Assembly (NCBI RefSeq): GCF_003002825.1 | Contig: NZ_PVTE01000009.1 | Location: 62,001-126,000 of the forward strand | From: Spirosoma oryzae | GTDB lineage: Bacteria; Bacteroidota; Bacteroidia; Cytophagales; Spirosomataceae | DNA: 64,000 nucleotides | Direction: 5' to 3' | Shown here: one piece after another, positions 17,661 to 25,550 of the stretch | Layout of the letters: every line of letters begins with the position of its first letter | How positions within the stretch are numbered: position 1 is the stretch's first letter | The notes under the pieces: model-generated | What the model was told of the DNA's origin: nothing | The model's input: only the letters and a program-made list of their open reading frames with translations | Database searches by the model: none | Made by a program: the position numbers and the translations under genes

Positions 17661-18477
17661 ACTTCCCACCCAGCCACAGCAGTCCGTTCAGGATCAGCTG
17701 ATTTTGGTCGGGACTGCTGAAGGTCGACGATAGGGCTTTGCCGGTGCCGTGTTCGTAGTCGATGTCGTTGTGGCCCATGTTGAGGTACAGCATTCGGTAA
17801 CGCTTGTTCGTCCAGACAACGGGATAGTAGCCACTGTGCCAGATTTCGTGCGGTTTAGGCCCGGTACCGAGCGGAAAGCTGGTTGAGTCGATGGCCAGCA
17901 GAATGTCGATGTCGGGATTCTTCCGCAGATCATTCGACCAGCGATACCACTCATTCGGAGCCGTTTTAAACGTGCGCGGCAACGAACGTGTAACGGGGTG
18001 CTTCCGGTCTTCAACACGCAGCACAGCCGATGTGGGTCGCCAGGTATTGCTGCCGTACTGCCCCGACCCCAGAAACTGATTGTGATACCAGTCCCAGTTT
18101 TGCGGGTAGGTCGAAGGCGTCAGGGCGAAGGCGGCAAAATGAAAACCCATCCAGCGCCCGCCCCGCTCCATGTACTGCTGAAAAGCCGCCCGTTGCGCCG
18201 GATCATCAGGACGCGTGTCGAGAAACAGGACGACCTGATAACGCGACAGAAAATCAGTGTTCAGATTCGTCCAGTCGCTGGTTGAGTCGTACTGAAAGCC
18301 GTGCTGAGCCGCCAGTTGAGGAAACCAGCGGTTGGCTTCCTGCACGAAGCTGATGTGCGCCTGATCGTTTTTGGCCGTAAAAAAGGCAATGACCCGGAAG
18401 GCCGGTTTTTGCTGCGCCTGACTACAAATCGACAGCAGCAACAGCAGCAAACACAACAGAAATCGGCGTAGTCTCAT
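17659..18477 (-). CDS. ThuA-domain secreted protein
   Basis: A 272-residue exported protein with a leucine-rich signal peptide (to about residue 21, SQAQ) and a ThuA-like glutamine-amidotransferase-fold domain: RVIAFFTAKNDQAH, a VVLFLDTRPDD strand, GGRWMGFHFA, and a C-terminal NMGHNDIDYEHGTG. Many Bacteroidota ThuA proteins are linked to sugar or glycan use, but the family's reaction is not settled. The next gene upstream on the same strand (stop 3 bases before this start) encodes an outer-membrane barrel, so the pair may be transcribed together. Confidence 0.88.
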   Translation of the reverse strand: MRLRRFLLCLLLLLLSICSQAQQKPAFRVIAFFTAKNDQAHISFVQEANRWFPQLAAQHGFQYDSTSDWTNLNTDFLSRYQVVLFLDTRPDDPAQRAAFQQYMERGGRWMGFHFAAFALTPSTYPQNWDWYHNQFLGSGQYGSNTWRPTSAVLRVEDRKHPVTRSLPRTFKTAPNEWYRWSNDLRKNPDIDILLAIDSTSFPLGTGPKPHEIWHSGYYPVVWTNKRYRMLYLNMGHNDIDYEHGTGKALSSTFSSPDQNQLILNGLLWLGGK

Positions 18478-18480
18478 CAG

Positions 18481-19155
18481 TTAAAACGTATAAAACAGCT
18501 GCGTTTGCAGACTGGCCCGCCCCGAAAAGTACGACGAATACGTTCCCTGCGGCAGATAATAATTGAACGTTGGCTGAACGGACAGCGACAGGTGATTGCT
18601 CATCCGGTAGATAGCCCCTACCCCAACCGTCGGCACGACCGTCACCCTGTGTTTATCTGTTTCAAGCCGTATTTCCTGGTCATTACCGATGTTGAGATAC
18701 GTTGGTGAGCGAAAACTGAACAAAGTTCCAACTGAAAAGTAAGGCGACAAGCGCCGGGCCGACGATTGAAAATTGACCAGTATCGGTACCTGGTAATGAC
18801 GCGAACGAGTTCGACCAAAGGGTGAGTGATCAACAGGCATACTAGTCTCGAAAGTAGGCACGTCGGTCTGATTATAGCTCATCCAGATGCCCGTCGATAC
18901 TGACCATTTAGGCTGAAGAGCATACCGTCCCAGCAGCCCGATTGTATAACCTCGTCCGGTTGACCGGCTGGCAAGGTCAAGCGGAATGAAACCGCCTTTA
19001 CCAATATCTGGTATCAGAACACTCTGCTTGGTTTTTGAATAACTGTACGTTGGTGCCCCACTGATCGACAGCGAGAATTTGCCCTGAGCAAAGCCACCGT
19101 ACGCCGAAAGCAGCACGCAGCCATACATGACAACAATGCCGAAGACAGTTTTCAT
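18481..19155 (-). CDS. Outer-membrane beta-barrel protein (PorT-like)
   Basis: A 224-residue protein. Starting at ATG 19155 gives a clean signal peptide ending near residue 24 (GGFAQ); the longer upstream frame has no signal. The mature part alternates polar and aromatic residues in strands (FSLSISGAPTYSYS, YTIGLLGRYALQ, HYQVPILVNFQSS, YFSVGTLFSF) and ends with an aromatic residue (LFYTF), the usual outer-membrane barrel signature. Eight or so strands fit the PorT/OmpW-like class. Its cargo or partner is unknown. Confidence 0.82.
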   Translation of the reverse strand: MKTVFGIVVMYGCVLLSAYGGFAQGKFSLSISGAPTYSYSKTKQSVLIPDIGKGGFIPLDLASRSTGRGYTIGLLGRYALQPKWSVSTGIWMSYNQTDVPTFETSMPVDHSPFGRTRSRHYQVPILVNFQSSARRLSPYFSVGTLFSFRSPTYLNIGNDQEIRLETDKHRVTVVPTVGVGAIYRMSNHLSLSVQPTFNYYLPQGTYSSYFSGRASLQTQLFYTF

Positions 19156-19318
19156 AAGTTGGGCGGAGCAGGAAGGTGGACGGAGCGGAAACGAGCAGGC
19201 CGGGTTCGTGCCCGACTCCGAATTTTCGGATAAACAGACAAGCACCCGGCCTGGTTGTAACGTCTCGTCTGGTTTAACAGCATCTTAACAAAGCCGCTGA
19301 CTTACAGACCGTTTCCGC

Positions 19319-20467
19319 TTACTTTGCTGAAAATGTGTAGATCGTTGTCGTCTGATACGTCTGCCCCGGACGCAGTACCGTCGATGGGAACTTGGGTTGG
19401 TTCGGCGAGTCAGGATAGTGCTCGGTTTCGAGGCAGAGCGCGTAGCGTTTTTTGTACGTCGCGCCCCGGCCCGACAGCGTTCCGTCGAGGAAGTTACCCG
19501 TGTAGAACTGCACCGCCGGCTCGGTCGACTGCACCTCCATCACCCGGCCGCTCGTGGGTTCCATCACGGTCGCCACTTTTTTCAGGCTCTTGCTGCTGTC
19601 GGTCAGTACCCAGGCATGGTCATAGCCACCGCCGTTCTTGATTTGCACGTCGGTCGAGTCGTTGATGCTCTGACCGATCACGCGCGGTTTGGTGAAGTCG
19701 AAGGGCGTACCGGCAACGGGCTGCAACTGCCCGGTCGGAATCAGGTCTTTGCTGACCGGGATGAACTTGTCGGCGTAGATCGTTACGACATGATCAAGGA
19801 TATCGCGTTTGACGCCCCCCGTCAGGTTGAAATATGTGTGGTTGGTCAGGTTTACGACCGTCGGCTTGTCGGTCGTGGCCTTGTAGTCGATCTTCAGGGC
19901 GTTGTCTTTTTGCAGCGTGTAAGTCACTTCCACGTTCAGCGCACCGGGGTAGCCTTCTTCGCCGTCCTTCGATACGTAGGTCAGTTTCAGCGCCGGTTCC
20001 TCACCCTCGACCGGCGTCGCCGTCCAGACGCGTTTGTCGAAGCCTTTCGCCCCGCCGTGCAGGCTGTTTGGGCCGTTGTTGGTCGGCAGCGTATACGCCT
20101 TACCGTCGAGCGTGAATTTGCCCCCGGCGATCCGGTTACCGTAGCGGCCAATCAGCGCGCCAAAAAACGGAACGCCTTTTTCGTAGCCCGCCAGCGAATC
20201 CATTCCCAGCGTCACTTCTTCGAACTTACCGTCTTTGTCGGGGGCGGTCAGCGACACGATCGTACCGCCGTAGTTGGTGATTTTAGCGGTCATACCGGCC
20301 GCATTGTGGAGGGTGTAGAGGTCGACGGCCTGTCCATCGGACAGCGTTCCGTAGGCCGCTTTTTCAATACCGGCTTTCTGCTCGGTTTCTTTTTTCGGAG
20401 AACAGCTATTCATCATCAGTAAGCCGCCGGCCAGTACGGCAAACGCCAATCGGGTTGAAACAAACAT
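19319..20467 (-). CDS. galM: Aldose 1-epimerase lipoprotein
   Basis: A 382-residue mutarotase that interconverts alpha and beta aldoses. ATG 20467 gives a lipoprotein signal (LLMMNSC), so the enzyme is probably membrane-anchored and faces the periplasm, as in many Bacteroidota. Family motifs are NYGGTIVSL, NSLHGG near residue 135 (a catalytic histidine region), NLTNHTYFNL near 205 (second conserved His) and YDHAWVL, with a catalytic Glu expected in CLETEHYPDSPNQP. It is divergent from the Tat-exported sugar isomerase at 20639, sharing a 171-base promoter region, so both may serve one periplasmic sugar pathway. Confidence 0.93.
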   Translation of the reverse strand: MFVSTRLAFAVLAGGLLMMNSCSPKKETEQKAGIEKAAYGTLSDGQAVDLYTLHNAAGMTAKITNYGGTIVSLTAPDKDGKFEEVTLGMDSLAGYEKGVPFFGALIGRYGNRIAGGKFTLDGKAYTLPTNNGPNSLHGGAKGFDKRVWTATPVEGEEPALKLTYVSKDGEEGYPGALNVEVTYTLQKDNALKIDYKATTDKPTVVNLTNHTYFNLTGGVKRDILDHVVTIYADKFIPVSKDLIPTGQLQPVAGTPFDFTKPRVIGQSINDSTDVQIKNGGGYDHAWVLTDSSKSLKKVATVMEPTSGRVMEVQSTEPAVQFYTGNFLDGTLSGRGATYKKRYALCLETEHYPDSPNQPKFPSTVLRPGQTYQTTTIYTFSAK

Positions 20468-20638
20468 ACGAACTTGCGTTAAGAACGCACCGGTACGCGG
20501 TGTGTTATTGGTTTTTTGCCTGATTAAAGGCAATTGCGCGATGAATGTACTCAACCGCTTCGGCGAATTTCTGCGATAACGCATAGCGGTAGAAAAGCCG
20601 TACTTTCGCGTTTTACCCTAGTATTCCCAACTTTTATC

Positions 20639-21508
20639 ATGCAACGACGCGATTTTATCCGGCAGTCGGCCCTCCTGACAGCCGGTGCTTTTGCCCTCAG
20701 CCAGACCAACTTACTGGCCAATGCTCCCGCCAAAACCATTAGCCCATTTGGCGTTCAGCTATACAGCGTACGCGACGTTATCGGTAAAGACCCCAAGGGG
20801 GTGATGACGCAGCTGGCGCAAATGGGGTACAAACAGTTTGAAAGCTACAGTGGCCAGCAGGGCTTTTTGTGGGGCATGACACCCGCCGAAATGAAGTCGT
20901 TTCTGAACGGCATCGGCGTGAAGATGGTCAGCACGCACTTCAACTTCGGGCAGCAGATGGACAAGCCCGACGAGCTGCAAAAAAGCTTCGATATGGCGAA
21001 GGGCGCTGGCCTGACCTATATTCTGTGCCCGTATATCGGCCCCCAGAAGTCGATGGACGACTGGAAACGGATCGCCGATCGCTTCAACAAAGCGGGTGAG
21101 CAGGCTAAGAAAAGCGGGATGAAGTTCGGCTACCACAACCACGATTATTCGTTCAAACCCCTCGACGGTCAGATTCCGCAGGAGTACCTGTTGGCTAACA
21201 CCGACCCTAAAAACGTGATGTTCGAGCTGGACCTGTGCTGGATCGACGTAGCGGGTCAGGACACCGAAGCGCACCTGAAAAAATACGGCAAGCGCTACGA
21301 ACTCTGCCACATCAAGGATTACAAGAAAGTAGATGGTAAACCTGTGCAGAACGACCTTGGCAAAGGGGCCGTCGACTTTAAAAAGACGTTGCGTGTTGCC
21401 ATGGAAAACGGCATGAAATACTACATCGTCGAGCAGGAAGAGTACCCAACCGACGTGCTGACGAGCATGAAAAACGATGCTGAGTACATGAAGACGTTGT
21501 CAGTGTAG
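20639..21508 (+). CDS. Tat-exported sugar phosphate isomerase/epimerase-like protein
   Basis: A 289-residue TIM-barrel protein of the xylose-isomerase-like group. ATG 20639 puts a twin-arginine motif (QRRDFIRQS) at the N-terminus, with the signal ending near NAPAK. Barrel motifs are FGVQLYSVRD, GYHNHDYSF near residue 165 (His and Asp ligands), FELDLCW near 200 and CHIKDYKKV near 223, all typical of a metal-binding epimerase. It is shorter than, and only loosely similar to, the protein at 3677-4699. A -7-like TACTTTCG lies at 20601, without a clear -33 partner. Confidence 0.88.
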   Translation: MQRRDFIRQSALLTAGAFALSQTNLLANAPAKTISPFGVQLYSVRDVIGKDPKGVMTQLAQMGYKQFESYSGQQGFLWGMTPAEMKSFLNGIGVKMVSTHFNFGQQMDKPDELQKSFDMAKGAGLTYILCPYIGPQKSMDDWKRIADRFNKAGEQAKKSGMKFGYHNHDYSFKPLDGQIPQEYLLANTDPKNVMFELDLCWIDVAGQDTEAHLKKYGKRYELCHIKDYKKVDGKPVQNDLGKGAVDFKKTLRVAMENGMKYYIVEQEEYPTDVLTSMKNDAEYMKTLSV

Positions 21509-21573
21509 TTTTCGGTTTTCCGTATACGGTTTACAGTTGCGTGGCCGTAAACCGTATACGGAAAACCGAAAAC
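21508..21573. terminator. 27-base perfect hairpin between convergent genes
   Basis: The arms 21508-21534 and 21547-21573 are exact complements around a 12-base loop; the arm contains TTTTCCGTATACGG. It separates the sugar isomerase from the metallo-hydrolase gene. The arm belongs to the dispersed repeat seen at 16971. Confidence 0.75.
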
Positions 21574-21580
21574 CAGATAG

Positions 21581-22240
21581 CTACAAGCTTACCCCGTCCC
21601 CCGGCTGTTCGGGTCGGTGGAAGTTGATACCGCGCTTGCCGAAATACTGCTCGTAGTTGGTATAGCGCTGGGTAACAAAAAACGGCTTCGCGTACCCGTC
21701 ATGCAGCGGTAGAATTGCCTTCGGCTGCATCTTTTCGACAAATCGGGCAACGATCAACTCCGTCAGGAACGGTGCCATGACGGGCAGCATCAGCAGGTCG
21801 ACGCCACGGAACGCCAGCAGCTTATCGGAGAACGAATCGACGGTGTTCAGCACCTTCCCGTCGATCAGAAACGCAAACATGCCGGGAATGTGATCGGCCA
21901 GGATGGGTTCGTGCGCCACCGCGATCGCCTGCAACGCAAAGCGTCCCACCTGTAAGCTACCCTCCGCAATTTCCTGCACCTTGATACCAACAGGTGCCAG
22001 TTTCTCCACCACTTCCTGCGTCGACCAAACGGTAGCCTTACTCAGGGCCACAATTTTCGTCAGCGCATCGATGTCCAGATGATCGGGATGACTGTGTGTG
22101 ATGACGATGTTCGCAACCTGACTGAACGTCTCAGGTTTGACCAGTCCTTCAACAAACGAAAACGTACCGGGATCGAATAAAAGCTGTTCGCCTTCTTTTT
22201 CGAGCAGCAGGCAGGAATGCAGGTATTTCTTGATGTTCAT
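21581..22240 (-). CDS. MBL-fold metal-dependent hydrolase (UlaG-like)
   Basis: A 219-residue metallo-beta-lactamase-fold protein. The metal-binding motif is H49-S-H51-P-D53-H54 (ITHSHPDHLD). Further ligands are probable at His114 region (AVAHEP), Asp136 (LNTVDSF) and His199 (LPLHDGYAKP). The N-terminus HSCLLLE...LLFDPG matches UlaG/RomA-like hydrolases that cleave phosphodiester or lactone bonds in the cytosol. The substrate is unknown. It converges with the sugar isomerase and is divergent from the exchanger gene. Confidence 0.88.
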   Translation of the reverse strand: MNIKKYLHSCLLLEKEGEQLLFDPGTFSFVEGLVKPETFSQVANIVITHSHPDHLDIDALTKIVALSKATVWSTQEVVEKLAPVGIKVQEIAEGSLQVGRFALQAIAVAHEPILADHIPGMFAFLIDGKVLNTVDSFSDKLLAFRGVDLLMLPVMAPFLTELIVARFVEKMQPKAILPLHDGYAKPFFVTQRYTNYEQYFGKRGINFHRPEQPGDGVSL

Positions 22241-22369
22241 GGTTGTGCAACGCGGATGACATAGCGATAACTTATCGACACCGGTCAGGGTTATTGGCTA
22301 CGTACCAGCGCGACGGCTGATGACATTGGCTCCGTCGTTACTGTCGGCCAATGTCTTTCCGGCTTCATC

Positions 22370-23404
22370 ATGTTTGCTTCGTTATCACTACCCGTTCTTC
22401 TTCTCATTTTTGGCGTAGCAGCAGCCGTTGTCTGGCGGGCGGGCACGGCGCTCTCCAATACAACCGATAGCCTCGACAAGCGTTTCAAGCTTGGCGAAGC
22501 GCTGGGTGGTACCATCGTACTCGCTATCGTGACCAACTTGCCGGAGATCGCGATCACTGTCAGTGCTGCCCTTGGCAACAAGATCGGCCTGGCCGTCGGT
22601 AACATTCTGGGAGGTATTGCCCTGCAAACGATCGTGCTGGTGCTGCTCGATGCCTTCGGTGTCGGCAAGCAGGACACACTGACCTCCCGCCAATCGTCGC
22701 TGACACCTGTCCTGGAAGCAACGCTGGTTATCGCCATGCTGACAATAGTTGTCATGGGGCATCAGCTTCCCGAAACCATGCTCTTCGCTCGAACGACACC
22801 CGCGAGTATTGCACTGATCGGTGTGTGGCTGGTGGGCGTATGGCTCATCGGAAAATCGCACAACGCCTTACCCTGGCACACGGCTAGCACTCCGCAGTCA
22901 ACTAACCAAGGGAAGTCGGACGATGAGAAGCGAAGCACGGGCAAGACGCTGCTTATTTTCGGCGTCGCTGCGCTGGCGACGCTGCTGGGCGGGGTCGCCC
23001 TGGAAGAAAGTGGCGATGCCATGTCGAAGCTGCTGGGAATGGATGGGGTCATCTTCGGAGCTACCATCCTGGCTGCAGCTACGTCGTTACCCGAAGTATC
23101 GACTGGCCTGACTTCGGTTAAACTAAAGGATTATACGCTGGCTGTCAGCGACATTTTCGGAGGTAACGCCTTTTTGCCGGTACTGCTGGCGCTGGCAACA
23201 ACAATATCCGGCAAGCCGGTATTGCCCAACGCGCAAAAAAGCGACATCTACCTGACGGGGCTGGGCATACTCGTTACGATTCCGTACATCTACGGTATGC
23301 TGTTTCGGCCCAAACGTCAGCTAGCACGCATGGGCATCGACTCCTTTGTCGCGCTGATCGTTTATCTGGTCGGAGCCGCCGGCTTATTCATGATTGCGAA
23401 GTAG
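22370..23404 (+). CDS. Sodium/calcium exchanger-family membrane protein
   Basis: A 344-residue inner-membrane protein of the CaCA superfamily. Two inverted alpha-repeats are visible: GEALGGTIVLAIVTNLPEI near residues 42-60 and GVIFGATILAAATSLPEV near 223-240, each with the acidic residue that binds the cation. About ten hydrophobic spans and a cytosolic loop (residues 165-190, charged) separate the halves. It should exchange Ca2+ or a similar cation for H+ or Na+. It is monocistronic. Confidence 0.9.
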   Translation: MFASLSLPVLLLIFGVAAAVVWRAGTALSNTTDSLDKRFKLGEALGGTIVLAIVTNLPEIAITVSAALGNKIGLAVGNILGGIALQTIVLVLLDAFGVGKQDTLTSRQSSLTPVLEATLVIAMLTIVVMGHQLPETMLFARTTPASIALIGVWLVGVWLIGKSHNALPWHTASTPQSTNQGKSDDEKRSTGKTLLIFGVAALATLLGGVALEESGDAMSKLLGMDGVIFGATILAAATSLPEVSTGLTSVKLKDYTLAVSDIFGGNAFLPVLLALATTISGKPVLPNAQKSDIYLTGLGILVTIPYIYGMLFRPKRQLARMGIDSFVALIVYLVGAAGLFMIAK

Positions 23405-23436
23405 CTCGATACCACAGCAACGATCGCGAAGTCGAC

Positions 23437-23754
23437 CTACCGATTTGCGTTCCAGACCAGAATGGTACAACCGCTGGGGCTGGTAGCGTGGTGCTCCGTA
23501 CCGACCGGATAATAGACATAAGCACCCGGCCCGAACGCTTTCCCATTTTCGACCTGCGGATCGACATACACCCCGTCGACCACAAATACCTCGTCGGGAA
23601 CGGCATGTGCATGAACGGGAAACGCTTTCCCGGCCCCGATACGGATCAGTGTTCGTTTTTCACCCGGCAGGCTACGCAGCATGCATTTTTCTACCCCCTC
23701 CGTCACCGTCTCCCACGGCAGCTCCGACGCGTTTACAGCCTCTATCATAGTCAT
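23437..23754 (-). CDS. Small cupin (ChrR-like) protein
   Basis: A 105-residue single cupin. Motif 1 is HAHAVPDEVFVVDGVY near residues 48-63, with H48, H50 and E55 as ligands, and motif 2 contributes H87 in GTEHHATS. The pattern resembles ChrR-type and quercetinase-like cupins that bind zinc, iron or another metal. An ATG two codons downstream is an equally good start. It may be transcribed with the repressor gene at 23850, which is on the same strand 95 bases upstream. Confidence 0.85.
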   Translation of the reverse strand: MTMIEAVNASELPWETVTEGVEKCMLRSLPGEKRTLIRIGAGKAFPVHAHAVPDEVFVVDGVYVDPQVENGKAFGPGAYVYYPVGTEHHATSPSGCTILVWNANR

Positions 23755-23849
23755 AGGTTTTGTAATTCGTACCTGTAACCAACGACACGCGCGGATAATT
23801 CGAATTACGCGATTGCGTCACCAGTGGTGATCGAATTATACGGTGCATG

Positions 23850-24080
23850 TTATTCCAGTTCACTCAGACTATGGTCGCGTTCAGCAATTGGAACCGGACC
23901 GGCTTCATGATTAAACAGACGCAACACCTGATTGACTTTATCGAGTCGTAAGGTCGCTTTTCCCTGCTCCAGATCACGTATAAATCGCAGCCCAACACCC
24001 GCTTTGTACGCCAGTTCCTCCTGCGTCAGGCCCGTCTGCTTACGACGTTGTTTGATAAATTGACTTAACGTGCTGTGCAT
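23850..24080 (-). CDS. Orphan HipB/XRE-type repressor
   Basis: A 76-residue HTH_XRE protein with the helix-turn-helix LTQEELAYKAGVGLRFIRDL at residues 18-37, closely following the y4mF/HipB pattern (RFIRDLEQGKATLRLDKVNQVL). ATG 24080 is preferred over ATG 24092, because the latter would place the start inside an operator. HipB proteins normally repress a hipBA operon, but no hipA kinase gene is nearby; downstream is a cupin gene. Three copies of a TATACC-N6-GGTATA palindrome upstream point to strong autoregulation. Confidence 0.88.
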   Translation of the reverse strand: MHSTLSQFIKQRRKQTGLTQEELAYKAGVGLRFIRDLEQGKATLRLDKVNQVLRLFNHEAGPVPIAERDHSLSELE

Positions 24081-24083
24081 AAC

Positions 24084-24182
24084 TATACCCAAACAGGTAT
24101 AAATAAGTGTCTACAAACAAATATATACCTTATCGGGTATATTTATCACAATACCGGGCAATACTATACCCGATAAGGTATA
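24084..24182. promoter_or_regulatory. Three phased operator palindromes
   Basis: Three 18-base sites of the form TATACC-N6-GGTATA lie at 24084-24101, 24124-24141 and 24165-24182. Their centres are 40 and 41 bases apart, near four helical turns each. Sites 2 and 3 are exact complements of each other. Site 1 sits 3 bases before the repressor start codon, and site 2 overlaps its -7 box. The form echoes known HipB operators, which are also spaced palindromes. Confidence 0.8.
24118..24151 (-). promoter_or_regulatory. Promoter of the HipB-like gene
   Basis: On the minus strand TATATTTG at 24118-24125 matches the Bacteroidota -7 consensus TAnnTTTG, and TTG at 24149-24151 lies 23 bases upstream as a possible -33 element. 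The -7 box overlaps operator site 2, which fits repression by occlusion. Confidence 0.5.
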
Positions 24183-24385
24183 CAAGCGCATACTATTATC
24201 GGCTTGGTTCAGGTAAAAGCGAGTCTGTTTTACTGGCGGCTTATTGATTACTTTCTGATTTCTTTGTACCCATTGTCAACAACCGGTTCCATAGACCACG
24301 CTGTTAGACTAGTAGTACTGCTCTACCCCACCAGTCGCTACCGGTATTGTGTACTACTTCATCGGGTCTGTATTCCCCCTCCCCC

Positions 24386-25282
24386 ATGTTCGATTTTCGA
24401 CTGACCGTTTTTTATACCGTTGCCAAGCGGCTGAGTTTCACCAAAGCAGCCGCCGAACTGTTTGTGACGCAGCCTGCCATCACCAAGCATGTTCAGGAAC
24501 TGGAAAGTCAGCTCGGCATGGCGCTGTTCGACCGGCGGGGGAATCAGATCAGCCTGACCACGGCGGGGAACGTGTTGCTGCGCCATGCCGAAACGATTAT
24601 GGGCGTGTACAGGCAGATCGAGTTCGACCTGAATGCGCTGAAGGGACAACCCGGTGGACGATTGCGGCTGGGTGCCAGTTCGACCATTGCGCAGTATGTG
24701 ATTCCGGCCGTACTGGCCCGGTTTCAGGACCATTCGCCGGAGGTGAGCCTGTCGCTCCTGAGCGGCAATACCGATCAGATTGAGCAGGCGCTGCTCAACA
24801 ACGACATCGACCTGGGACTGGTCGAAGGGCGCACGCACCACAGCGACATCCGCTACACGCCTTTTGTGAAAGATGAGCTGGTGCTGGTTTGCCGGGCCGA
24901 TCACCCGCTGGCCGGGCGCGATGAAATCACGCTCGACGAACTCAAGACGGTACCCATTGCGCTACGGGAACGGGGGTCCGGCTCGCTGGAAGTGGTCGAA
25001 CATGCCCTGCGCGGAGCCGGTCTGCGCCTGAACGACCTGAACCTGGCCATGCAGCTAGGCAGTACGGAGGGGATCAAGTCGTACCTGACCAACTCCGCCA
25101 GCATCGCGTTCATCTCCATTTTTGCCGTACAGAACGAACTGAAAAACGGCATCCTGCGCGTGCTCGACGTAGCAGGCCTGACGATTCAGCGTGACTTCTA
25201 TTCGGTGCAGCTACAGGGTGTCAGTGAAGGCCTGGCCGACACGTTCATGCGCTTCGCCCGGCAGCAGTACAATCGCCGGTGA
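24386..25282 (+). CDS. LysR-family transcriptional regulator
   Basis: A 298-residue LysR regulator. ATG 24386 begins the winged HTH directly (FDFRLTVFYTVAKRLSFTKA), and the recognition segment AAAELFVTQPAITKHVQELE lies at residues 24-43. The effector domain from about 90 contains LRLGASSTIAQYVIPAVL and ends at residue 298. The family usually activates nearby genes with a co-inducer. The protein resembles the CysB/CbbR/YeiE group; in enterobacteria YeiE is encoded beside yeiH, and a yeiH homologue lies 3 kb downstream here, so a sulfur-linked role is plausible. Confidence 0.9.
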   Translation: MFDFRLTVFYTVAKRLSFTKAAAELFVTQPAITKHVQELESQLGMALFDRRGNQISLTTAGNVLLRHAETIMGVYRQIEFDLNALKGQPGGRLRLGASSTIAQYVIPAVLARFQDHSPEVSLSLLSGNTDQIEQALLNNDIDLGLVEGRTHHSDIRYTPFVKDELVLVCRADHPLAGRDEITLDELKTVPIALRERGSGSLEVVEHALRGAGLRLNDLNLAMQLGSTEGIKSYLTNSASIAFISIFAVQNELKNGILRVLDVAGLTIQRDFYSVQLQGVSEGLADTFMRFARQQYNRR

Positions 25283-25550
25283 TGAATGATCTGAATTAGC
25301 CATACTTGCCGAATCCGGCTTTGCGTTTACCACGGCACGTATACCCATGCGCGCGCTGATAGTCTCGCGGACCTGTCGATCTGGATAGCCCGGTTAGTGA
25401 ACATGGCGAACTACTAAGTCGACAGATTTACTCATCCAGTTAATAAACAGCCGTGCGACTATATCGCTGTTTAGTCGGTACTTTGTAGCCACTTTCTCGT
25501 ACTCCGGTACAGTCACCGCTACTGGTTTGCATCTCGCTTTCGCTCTGCCC

